A stretch of DNA of 64,000 nt from Byssochlamys sp. IMV 00236 (taxonomy: Eukaryota > Ascomycota > Eurotiomycetes > Eurotiales > Thermoascaceae), in assembly GCA_001931875.2 (NCBI GenBank), contig MSJH02000667.1, forward strand, positions 62,001-126,000. Direction: 5' to 3'. The position numbers were made by a program, and so were the translations under genes. This document shows positions 55,040 to 64,000 of the stretch, one piece after another; the stretch's first letter is position 1; each line of letters begins with the position of its first letter. The notes beneath the pieces were generated by a model, which was not told the DNA's origin, made no database searches, and was given only the letters and a program-made list of their open reading frames with translations.

Positions 55040-58000
55040 CCGAGAGCGACGATGGCTCTTAGGCGTCTTGTCCACTCCGGCCCCAACTGGGTCAGTGGCT
55101 GTCTTCTTGACCCCTTCGTCCAATGATTCAGACTCCACAGACATGCTGATCGCGTCCGGACGTACCTGGCTGCTTGGCCACCTTAAACTTTTTCCGTATG
55201 GCTTCGCCAGTCAAGGAGAGTCCGGCTGGACCCATCCTGGAGCCGCCAGGAGGGTCGAACGGTCCCGTGGGAGCCATTTCAATTACAGTATTATTAACGA
55301 ACGCGATCCAGCGCACGAGCATCCGCTGCTTGAAGAAAGAATAAATAATAAATCGAACGCCGTGTCACGTACGGCCCGCGAAAATTGAATTGAATATTCC
55401 AGCCATCCTGGGAGACACCAGAAGAGAATCATCTCACGGAGCACCTTTCTGTCGGGGTCCCCTAAGCGCCAGAATGGAATAAATAGCAACAGACCGCATA
55501 TCTATGGTAGTACTTTCGAGGTGCGAAGGCAGCCAAGACACATTATTGGTATTGGAAGTCCCGGCTCTCGGTGGGCGACATCCCTGTGCGCGAAATAATA
55601 ATAATAATATCAGCTTGATGACCGTGTTGCAAGATGAGGGCTAATAATAATACTGCTGGTCCCTGCTCAGACATATCAGGTAAATCAGATATGGAATCAT
55701 AATAATAACAATAATAATAGATGGAGAATCCAGCCTCCTATTATTCACTTTTGCATCGTCATTTCCATCCCGTATGATGGCAACTGCGCTGTTTAATTTC
55801 TGATTCTGCAAGCGTTTGGTCGGTGCTTCACACTAGTGATCGGGTAGGATCCCTGTCACTCTGCCGGCCGTTTAGCCATAGCATAGCAGTCCATGATCTT
55901 AGTATAATTCATCACCTGGCCACTACCCTCCGCAGTCATTAATCAAAAAGAACCAAGTCAGGGGAAAATTCCAACATGGTCTTTGTCTCGGTCCCGAGTC
56001 ACGAGTTTGAGATCCCAACTCCATGGTAAGCGGCCCTTTTAGCCAGGCGCTTTGAAGCAGTATCGGGAGCCGCATCCACCCCGCGCCGGAAATTACTTGT
56101 GACGGTATCAGGATGATCGTGAAAGCGCCGGCCGTCAATAGATCGCAGCTGCTTCAATAATCACTAGCTATTATTATATTTAGCCAGTGGAGAGATTCGG
56201 GCCGTCCGGATTGCTCTAGAAATCGAACATTCGGCCGAACCTGCTCCTTGATGAAAGAACAAGCACAGAACAGTATACCCGGTTAGTAAATTAAGATATA
56301 ACTATGTATGGACTAGCTGGATTTGAGTTGCGTTTGCGTCTCCAGTCTGCGTACTCCGTATCTAGAGATAGCCATAGAAGTTCTGGAAAAGCCCTAGGTT
56401 ATGCTCTGCAGGTACTACGGACCCTTATAAGTTACGGCTTCTTCGGCTGTTAAATGGTATACCTCACGCTCAGTCCCGGGTCCTACAACGTCGTAAACTC
56501 AGCAAGTCGCGGCTCGCCCCCTCTCCTCGCTGCCCCTCGACGGGGGAATTCTTGAGATTCAGTTAAGCTTTCAACATCAACGGTTACTGTCGAACCCGTG
56601 TTTAGGAACCACAGGGGTCAGTGGAGACGGGCGTATGGACTTCGGGGTCCGCTTGTTAGGACCTGATCGGAAGGCAGAAACCATTCACGTTCTAGTTAAC
56701 TATTTGGTCAATGCTTAGACAGCACCGTAACGGTCCCTCTGTCAGAGACGTCCTTGTTATCTACATCGAGTATATGCTGCTGCTTGATCCAGCATGCTCC
56801 GTCTAACATACGATCGATCTAGTCTTTCCTTGATTCGTGCCCGTCCATCTGAGCAATTCGTTCATATCTGGCCTGGTAACTGGGGGACACGATATACCTT
56901 GGGTTAATAGCCTTGCTGGGAACTTCCACTACAGAACACTGCCACATCGTATTATTGCTCTCTCTGATGCTTATCCCTGAGCGTTTGGGAGAAAGCGTAA
57001 TGCTTCAGCCATGACGGCCATAACATTCGCAGGCAGGGAGCAAAGCTATCATGTGTGGCTTTGGCCGCTATTTCAATCCCAAGTATTATTATTACTACTA
57101 CTAACTAGATCTTGATATCAATCCTAGATCATGAAGCAGCAGCGGCGAAAGGCCCATAGCCACCTTCTAACCGCATCTGGCATCCATTGATCCATTGGGC
57201 AACTGTATGCTATGATTAGAAGCTAGCACCGCCTAGTCCAGCAGTGCATGTCTGTGTCTGAAGTTTGAACAGGAGACATCCACCCTGATCGACAACCCTT
57301 TTCGATTGCTGTCTTTATACCGCAATATAGCTTCTCCGATAATCTGGTTGCTGTCCTTTGGTCTATTATTACGGCAACAGACCATGCAAGAGAGGGGTCG
57401 GACCGCAGCGGGCCACGCTCCGGCTTGAGGATCTCGTGCTCCACCCCCGGTCAAGCTGCTTCAGTATTGGAAGTAGAGAGATACATATGTATATATACTC
57501 GAGAGTACTTCAATGCATAGTCTAGCGGTACTGCCGCGTGGAGCTTTTTAAGGGTTGAAGTCCAAGTACCGATGCTGCGTGGCGTAGTGAACGCGAAGTT
57601 GACTCAGTGTGCTAGCGCTGAGAACGGCGAATGCGACAAAGGAAGATCAAATAAAATCGGACCGTCAGAGATTCTTTGTAAGAAAGAAAAAAAATATCAG
57701 ATTCTTGTTAAAATTCTGGCCCGATAGTTAATTATTACTCCAGCCGAGCGGCGGACTCGGTGGTAGTAGTGAGTGAGTGAGTGGCTCACTCAGCCCAAGC
57801 GGTCGAGTGGCGGACAAGAGACGAGAGCCCAAGAAGACCCTTCTCCGCTCTCGCCATCGCCCGAAGACTCACACCTCTTTTCCCTCGACCAACTCACCCA
57901 ACTCCCCTTCTCCAACTCACACCATCCTTTTCCCTTCGTCTCCGTCCTTTGAAGACATCCTCGCGGAGCCAGTCCTTCGTTGTCCTTTGTTCCATTAGCG

Positions 58001-58403
58001 GATTCATTGTCGAGTCGCGGCTCTCAGGGTACTGGCGCTCCCGAAGCCTGGACGGATCCCCTTTTTGGTTTCGTTCGTTTCGATCATCTTCTCTCCTCAC
58101 ACCCGGTCTGCTCAGCGTTCCATCGTCGCTGGAGATCGATCACGAACCCCATTCATCTCCGTTGTTCTTGGACGGCTCTTGATGACTCGGATTCAGTGAG
58201 TCGGCCCAGCAGCTGATACGGCCCATTGCATTTTTCTGGTACTGGTACTGGGCTGCGGTGTGTTGTCTCAAACGTGGTGGGACCTTGGAGGACGACCTCC
58301 TCTTATTTGACCCCCTTCTCCCTCGACCATCGGACATCCATCCTTCATCCATCTTGTCACCAGATCTCAACGGACAGCCCGTTGAGATAGCCCTCCTGCC
58401 GCC

Positions 58404-60245
58404 ATGAGGGAGGTCAATTTCAGTATACCCAACGTGAACAAGGCGTCCGTGAACATCACCACCACCCTCTATGATCGGCGGGCCCTTGACTGCACATCGA
58501 CCCTGCCTCTGGTCAACTCCCTCAATCACCTCGCATATCTCACAACGTCCTCTGCTCGGATCCGTGATATTCTCACTGTCGATGGAGGCATTGAGCGCCT
58601 GATATGCATCCTCAAGGAGGGGAGAAGCAGGGATCTCATGGAGATGTGGAAATGGAGCCTTGCCTTCCAATGTGTCGTCAACATTGGAGTACGAGGTTCG
58701 GAAAACGTGAGAACGAGGGTGGTGGAGGCAGATATGGTCCCCGTGATTGCTACGATCCTCGATAACTACATCAAAGTCATCGACAAAGTACGAGCACGTG
58801 CTGATGCCGAGTCCCAGCGTACCTCACGGCACGCCAAAGTCGTCTCACGCCCGCGTGAATCCACCGCGCGATCTTCGTTCCTCGAGCGACCGTTCAATAC
58901 TAATACTAATGATAATGAACAACGTCCGTCCCGTCGACAGGCTCCGCCTCCATCGATAGAGATCCCACAGCCCTTCTCCCAAGGGCAGACCCCTAACGAT
59001 GCCAACGCAATGGACATTGCATCCTCGCCACAAGTTCCTATGACGTCTCCGCCTGAGCGAACAGTCTTTGGTCGTGAGGTTCATACTCATCGACTACATG
59101 ATGGACGTCCTCAGCAGCAAGGCACCCATCGTCTGCGGGTCACCCAGCCTCTGGCTACTGCCGTGCCTCCTATGGATGCTGCCGATGGATTTGGCTTGCG
59201 CCCAGTCAGGGACGCTGATCGACTGCCTAGCATGCTACCGGGAGTCCACGCTGGTTTCGCATCACAACCGGAATCTCCCACGACCCCGGGCGGACCACTC
59301 CAACAACCCCGGAGCGTGTCTAACGCGGTGACGCGGCGTGAACGACCTGTCATTCGACAGCAGCAGTCCTCTGGGTCAACGGATTTCGAAGATACCAATG
59401 GCGATGACTCTCCTATGGGTGATGACGATGTCTCCGGGGAAGCAGCAGAGCCTATCGTAGGACTCCAGAATCGGATGGAGATTGATGATGTCGGCGACAG
59501 GGAATCTATCTTGGATGATGTCTCCAACCCACATGGCCTGACGATGACGGATCCCACCCAGGGCCAAGATGCGGAAACATTCAACATCACTCACCATTCT
59601 GCTGTCGATGGTAGTATGAACACGACCAACGCGCAAGGCAACGCTGGATTTGGCCTCTCCCCTACTCAGGGTGCTAACAACACCAACTCTCCGACTATGC
59701 CCAACCCTTATCCGTTATACCTCCGTGACCGCTCATCTGCAGCCACCCAAGGGGTGCTAGCGGCGATGCCTCGGGACGAAGACGTTCTGATGTCGTTGCA
59801 ACTCCTTGCTTACGTTTCGAAATACTGCAATCTCCGTTCCTATTTCCAGCACTCGCACCTAGTCCCCAAGCTCAAGATCGAGCGTGAACTTCAGATGTTG
59901 GATGAAGCCACGGGGTCCACCTCGCCCGTGGAGCCGGAGGAAGAGGAAGATGAATATCTCCTTCCGGATGACTTCAACATTTTCCCGTTGGTGGAAAAGT
60001 TCACCGTACGGCATCATTCCAAAGACATGCAGTACTGGGCCTGTGTGGTAATGAGGAACCTGTGTCGGAAAGACGAGTCACGGGGTGGTATCCGGCAGTG
60101 TGCGTATTACAAGTGCGGAAAATGGGAGGAGTTCCAACGGCAGTTTGCCAAGTGTCGCAGGTGTCGTCGCACGAAATACTGCAGCAAAGATTGCCAGAAG
60201 GCAGCCTGGGTGTACCACCGTCACTGGTGCCATAGTACCCCTTAG
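58404..60245 (+). CDS. samB: SamB, MYND zinc-finger developmental regulator (Mub1 family)
   Basis: This intronless gene encodes 613 aa from ATG 58404. The N-terminal 130 residues (MREVNFSIPNVNKASVNITT onward, through SLAFQCVVNIGVRGSENVRT) form the conserved armadillo-like domain of SamB/Mub1. The middle (about 135-470) is disordered, rich in Ser, Pro and Gln. Two more conserved helical blocks follow (VLMSLQLLAYVSKYCNLRSY and FTVRHHSKDMQYWACVVMRN). The MYND finger closes the protein, with Cys566, Cys571, Cys584, Cys587, Cys593, Cys597, His605 and Cys609. Aspergillus nidulans samB was isolated as a suppressor of anucleate metulae and affects polarity and development. Yeast Mub1 works with Ubr2 as a ubiquitin-ligase adaptor. 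ApsA, part of the same genetic pathway, is also encoded in this window. Confidence 0.93.
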   Translation: MREVNFSIPNVNKASVNITTTLYDRRALDCTSTLPLVNSLNHLAYLTTSSARIRDILTVDGGIERLICILKEGRSRDLMEMWKWSLAFQCVVNIGVRGSENVRTRVVEADMVPVIATILDNYIKVIDKVRARADAESQRTSRHAKVVSRPRESTARSSFLERPFNTNTNDNEQRPSRRQAPPPSIEIPQPFSQGQTPNDANAMDIASSPQVPMTSPPERTVFGREVHTHRLHDGRPQQQGTHRLRVTQPLATAVPPMDAADGFGLRPVRDADRLPSMLPGVHAGFASQPESPTTPGGPLQQPRSVSNAVTRRERPVIRQQQSSGSTDFEDTNGDDSPMGDDDVSGEAAEPIVGLQNRMEIDDVGDRESILDDVSNPHGLTMTDPTQGQDAETFNITHHSAVDGSMNTTNAQGNAGFGLSPTQGANNTNSPTMPNPYPLYLRDRSSAATQGVLAAMPRDEDVLMSLQLLAYVSKYCNLRSYFQHSHLVPKLKIERELQMLDEATGSTSPVEPEEEEDEYLLPDDFNIFPLVEKFTVRHHSKDMQYWACVVMRNLCRKDESRGGIRQCAYYKCGKWEEFQRQFAKCRRCRRTKYCSKDCQKAAWVYHRHWCHSTP

Positions 60246-61004
60246 GTGAAGGGAAACTGAGGTGGAACAAATCATCACTGCATCTAAGTAGCATAGCGTC
60301 ATTTGCGTCACGTGTCTTCCTACGCATCGTTGGTCGAGGCTTTTCTTTTCCCATTCTCCCTCATACATGGCATTTCTGTACTGGGGCAGGTTCCGTGTTT
60401 TCTCCCTGCTCAGTACCGGCGGCGTTTGTATTCGACACCAGAGATACCTTTTGTATGTCATTTGTTTTCTCTGCCAAGCTATTTATTCGCCGGGTTGGAT
60501 AATCGGCGATTGAGACCCGGTCAATGTCTATCTGCTTTTGTTTTGAATTCTTTGCAATCATGGATGACTCTCATATTCGCTTCATCAGCATCTCATCGTC
60601 TTGTGATCACAGGGCATCTCGAATGGACCATGCATTTACCTTCGGATTGCCTCACATGGAGTTTGCATATCTTCGTTGATCTGTAGTTGCTTTGAAAATA
60701 ATTGACAGCCATCAGTAAATTTCATGGCTTCTTCATTTCCATTTTGCGCTACTTTCTCTCTGAGCTTCTTCTTCATATACCACTATGATCTGCTGCTCTT
60801 TATATTTTCCCTTTCTCGAGTCTCCCTGTTCTCTTTCCGCGTTTGCATCTCTGGATACATTGGGGAAGAGCAGACATGATGTAAATGAAATCTACATACG
60901 GATATCTTACTATCTTTGGATGCCTAGGACTCAGAAGTAGTGCAGCAGACCAAGTGGTAGCCTTGAAATAGTAGATACATATAAGACCCTGGGGATAGAG
61001 TAAA
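60246..61004. other. Intergenic between convergent samB and the oxygenase gene
   Basis: The two genes converge, so both 3' UTRs should lie here. I see no gene; the frames at 60303-60686 and 60078-60461 are chance frames. Confidence 0.45.
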
Positions 61005-62594
61005 TCATGCGGAATATTCTTCCTTCTTAAACCCATACGTCGCCGCCAATCTTGAAGCCAAGTGTTCCACCGCCGTCAAGGCCCTCTTGCCCGGTTCCAA
61101 ATCTCCCGCTCCACCACCGAACCCGACTTTCTGGCTCCCACCCTGACTCTGACTCTCCTTCACTCTCTCCCTGTGAGCAGCCACGATCTCACTCGGGACA
61201 GGCACCAACTCCGTCTCATTCACAGGATGGCAGAAAAACGCCATACTGTATCGGTCCTGAGGATTCGGGGCCCGTTGCTCCGCCAAAGGAAACACGACTC
61301 TATGCACAGTGGACCTAAGGAGGCCATCGGTCCAGTAACTGAGGAGATCGCCGATATTAATCAATATCGGGGGTACAGTCGATGTAGACGACGAACTTGC
61401 AGCTATGAGCGCAGCTTCACCAGGCTGAACAGGCACAGGAGCCCAAGTTCCTTCCGGAGTGAGGATTTCCAAACCCGGCTGGCCGGGTCTCTGGAACAAG
61501 AGGGTGATACTACCATAATCAGAATGCGCTCCGGCGCGAACGTCCACGTCGTGCTTGTAGGTTGAAGATGCAGGGGAGAAAATGGAAGGGTAGTAGAGCA
61601 AACGGAGGATAGAGCCCGTTGGACCCTTAGAGGGGTCATGGCGGGAAGTGAAGAAGTCTGATGGGATCTGGGATCATTTATATAGAGTGAATGTTTCTGT
61701 TAGTCACTGTGTACTTTGTTCGAAATTGCTATGTATGTACGGATAGAGGGATTGGAAACCAAGGGGAGAGAGAAGACTCACATCTAGTCCTAGCGCCATT
61801 AGCTTCAATATGCGAGAGCATGTCTTATTGCATAATTCGGCGTAGTGGCAGAGATCTCTCTCATGCGGGACAAGGGAGGAAGGGATAGGTTGTTGGGCTT
61901 TTCCATCTTTGAACTCTCCAAAGTTCATTGCCCTGGTGGATGGATGCGCAGTATCAGTTTGTACTGTTTTCGTGATCCTAATCAAATGAGAAGATAAAAA
62001 AAAAAGGCATACTCTTTGAAATCGCCAGTCTGGATGAAGATGTTAGTTATGGCATATGGAAACAAAAGCGAGGATGGAAGATTACATACTCGTTGATGTT
62101 CGGGGTCCAGGGTCTCAGTATGCATGCCGGACCAGCCGCGGTTCTAGACATTTGATATCTGGTTAATTAACTGATACTTTTGCATAGGTCGATACATACA
62201 GACACAAGAGGAAAAGAGAAGGGGTGTGAGGGGTTCTATTTTTCTATATAACTCCAGTAATAGGACCTACATTCGGAGTGATCTTGACTGCCTCTTTCTC
62301 CTCCGGCGGAGAGGCGAAGAATTTCTTGGACTAAGTATGACAGGGTCAGATATCGATTAACGACAAGTAAAAAAAAAATTTCGAACCAGTTTTTTAGGGA
62401 TCAGATTGACGTACCAATTCAAACATATGCTCAATATCCGCAGGGGAAAAATCACTGCCCTTGGTGTCGACGTAGAAGAAACCATATTTGGCAGCTGCGC
62501 TAATCATTGCCTTTCCCACGGCGTGATCATCGGGGTTTGAGATATTGATAATAGGCAGCTGGATGGGAGCTGTCACTGCGGCTGTTTCTGCCAT
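61005..62594 (-). CDS. 2-oxoglutarate/Fe(II)-dependent oxygenase (isopenicillin N synthase-like)
   Basis: Six exons (62594-62415, 62330-62271, 62143-62090, 62029-62013, 61932-61782, 61667-61005) encode 374 aa; the fourth has only 17 nt. Every junction has GT-AG ends and keeps frame. The N-terminal DIOX_N part (PIINISNPD, AAAKYGFFYVDTKG, NRGWSGMHTET) is followed by the double-stranded beta-helix core. Iron ligands are in GAHSDYGSITLLFQ (HxD) and the STVHRVV histidine; RYSMAFF supplies the 2-oxoglutarate-binding Arg and Ser. Between PVQPGEAAL and ILINIGDLLSYWTDG lies an extra Ala/Ser/Thr-rich stretch of about 15 residues not usual for the family. Such enzymes hydroxylate, desaturate or cyclise small molecules; no cluster genes identify the substrate. 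It is a stand-alone gene. Confidence 0.9.
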
Positions 62595-64000
62595 GGTGTC
62601 CTATCTGATAACTAGAATCCAACTCGTAGATGACAGACTGAGAGATGATGGAATGCGGGGGATGGTGAAATATGAAATAAGTATACTAAGTATCCGATCT
62701 AAGTAGTGGTTGCGGGGTGTGGTTCTGTTTATCAGATTTCCTAGAGCGAGCTTATCATCGACCAGCGCTGCACGTTATCGATCGAGACTTTTCTTGACTT
62801 TAGTATAAATGTTAGTCAATAGATAAGTTAGTTAACAGTCAACTACTAACTAATAGCCAAGGTTTGCAAGCGGGCCGCCGCGGTTCTCGCCCATCGCTCA
62901 TCGTCGGAGTGGAGCGACCCGATTTCTATTCGGAGGGATCTCAGTTGCAACTTGCAAGACAGCGCGGAAGTCCGGTTATTTATTATTACTGGTTCCTGAT
63001 TATCATTATTATTACCATCCAGGGGACATTTTCTTTTTTAGGTTATCCTGAACTAATTTGTCCGTACCGCGATGAGGCTCTATGTCCCCACATACTATGG
63101 AGTGTATTCTTGTTCCAGGGTGACGATCGATGTCGTTAAGATTCGGAAAACAGCCCATTGGAGGAAGCTGGGGATCTCAAATACATAGCTCTTCGCCATG
63201 TTTCAGGAGATAGCCTTTTATCCTGCGATATGGCTTGCTTTGATGTTAGAAATTGTCAATTAAACATATATGGTATCCCACATCCCTAGACTCTGACATG
63301 AACATTCAATTCAGTCACTAAGGCCAGGAGCAGATAGCTATAACTAAACATAAAGATAACAATATTCTTGCGTGGTAATCTTAGTTTGTACATCCAGAAG
63401 CAGTCACCGCTTATATGAAAAAAGGGTGCCTTGAGGTACACAGTATGTATAGATGGTTTGAGCTATGGTATCTCCAACCCCCACACACAAAATTAGAGCT
63501 CCCTCTCATCCCTTGTGGAGGGATAAACGGCAGATCAACGCCACATGATGAGAGAGAGAGAGAGAGATCCGGACCAGTCTTCAGTGAGTCCCTTTCATCA
63601 ACACGACCTGAAAGCGGAGCATAGCTCCATGTGACAATGTAAACAAGTTGCAGCCCTCACTCGCAGTTCTCACAATATTGCACCTGTCACAACAATATCT
63701 CCAGACTGTCTAAAGCTGTCTACCCAGTTCTGCATGAACAGTTATGGTGGACAAGAATACCTCTAGCCCGTTGGTGGTGGGGGGAATCAGCGATGCTAGA
63801 GAGCCGGTGAGTGGGCGCCTTCTCTCCTCAGGCCCAGAACTCTCCGCCTTCCGCCTTAGGCCTGAGACGTTGTTCTGTCCGCTCCGGTATATCACATTAT
63901 TTAACAAACTCGTGCTCACAAACATCACCCATTTGGGTGAAATAGGCCGTCTCTCCAGGTACCTCCCTCAATTCTGGCCTGGCCGTTTCCATCCAGTCCC
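62595..64000. other. Right-end intergenic sequence
   Basis: The first part is the oxygenase promoter. No gene is recognisable to the window end; short frames at 62864-63139, 63415-63624 and 63710-63928 carry no motifs. A GA microsatellite is at 63551-63566. A gene crossing the right edge cannot be excluded. Confidence 0.4.
63551..63566 (+). repeat. GA dinucleotide microsatellite
   Basis: Eight AG units in a row. It is a simple repeat in otherwise ordinary intergenic DNA. Confidence 0.85.

Larger units (their letters stand above)
53808..58403. other. 4.6-kb intergenic region between divergent sfaD and samB
   Basis: The region holds the long leaders of two divergent genes and no confident gene. 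53.8-54.6 kb is purine/pyrimidine-biased leader DNA. ATT/AATA runs are at about 55.6-55.7 kb. 57.8-58.4 kb is probably the samB leader; its frame at 57781-58182 opens with GTG and looks like leader noise. One TACTCCGTA is at 56352. Confidence 0.45.

Noticed and set aside
57781..58182. 133-aa ORF just upstream of samB
   Set aside because: It opens with GTG, is Ser/Pro/Arg-biased, and lies in the samB leader.
1..64000. Secondary-metabolite cluster, CRISPR array, rRNA genes or bacterial-type operons
   Set aside because: No PKS, NRPS or terpene synthase genes, no regularly spaced repeats and no rRNA sequence were seen; the single oxygenase and AMP ligase are isolated, and the genes have eukaryotic introns.

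Overview
The window is a piece of nuclear genome from a filamentous ascomycete, most likely a Eurotiomycete close to Aspergillus. The evidence is the gene content (recognisable ApsA, SamB, RasB, SfaD and phosducin-like PhnA proteins, a class I type hydrophobin and a Zrf/Zrt-type ZIP transporter) and the gene structure: introns mostly 50-160 nt, GTAAGT/GTACGT/GTATGT donors, CTAAC-like branch sites, and long intergenic leaders. I assembled exon models by eye. Where the longest open frame began at a non-ATG codon, I moved the start to the first in-frame ATG.

Layout. 1-2.4 kb: ZIP zinc transporter behind a long pyrimidine-rich promoter. 3.2-6.3 kb: two minus-strand accessory genes, a protein with the fungal N-terminal domain of STAND/NLR proteins and a tail-anchored atypical kinase. 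6.3-10 kb: AT-rich and nearly gene-free. 10.1-10.5 kb: a three-exon hydrophobin. 12.3-16.4 kb: ApsA, the cortical dynein anchor used for nuclear migration. 20.5-21.3 kb: HAD-family dehalogenase-like enzyme. 21.75-22.10 kb: a 346-bp TA-flanked MITE. 23.3-24.5 kb: omega/Ecm4-type glutathione transferase whose second intron holds a 20-N assembly gap. 24.8-27.1 kb: acetyl/propionyl-CoA synthetase-like enzyme. 29.1-29.9 kb: RasB. 29.9-36.2 kb: gene-poor. 36.3-38.0 kb: secreted glycosidase-like protein. 39.2-41.7 kb: single-pass membrane protein of unknown function. 42.4-43.6 kb: RanBP1. 45.0-46.0 kb: PhnA. 47.7-48.0 kb: a probable gene fragment. 49.4-50.1 kb: APH-like kinase. 52.3-53.8 kb: SfaD (G beta). 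58.4-60.2 kb: SamB (MYND finger). 61.0-62.6 kb: six-exon 2-oxoglutarate/Fe(II) oxygenase.

How the genes relate. Three core signalling components lie within 25 kb: RasB, the G beta SfaD, and PhnA, the presumed G beta-gamma chaperone. ApsA and SamB are also linked genetically in Aspergillus nidulans, where samB was found as a suppressor of anucleate metulae. None of these are operons, and the spacing gives no sign of co-transcription. The accessory interest lies in the STAND-N/kinase pair, the MITE, a repeated intergenic 9-mer, a run of dynein-light-chain-like motifs in ApsA, and the receptor-like architecture of the 854-residue membrane protein.
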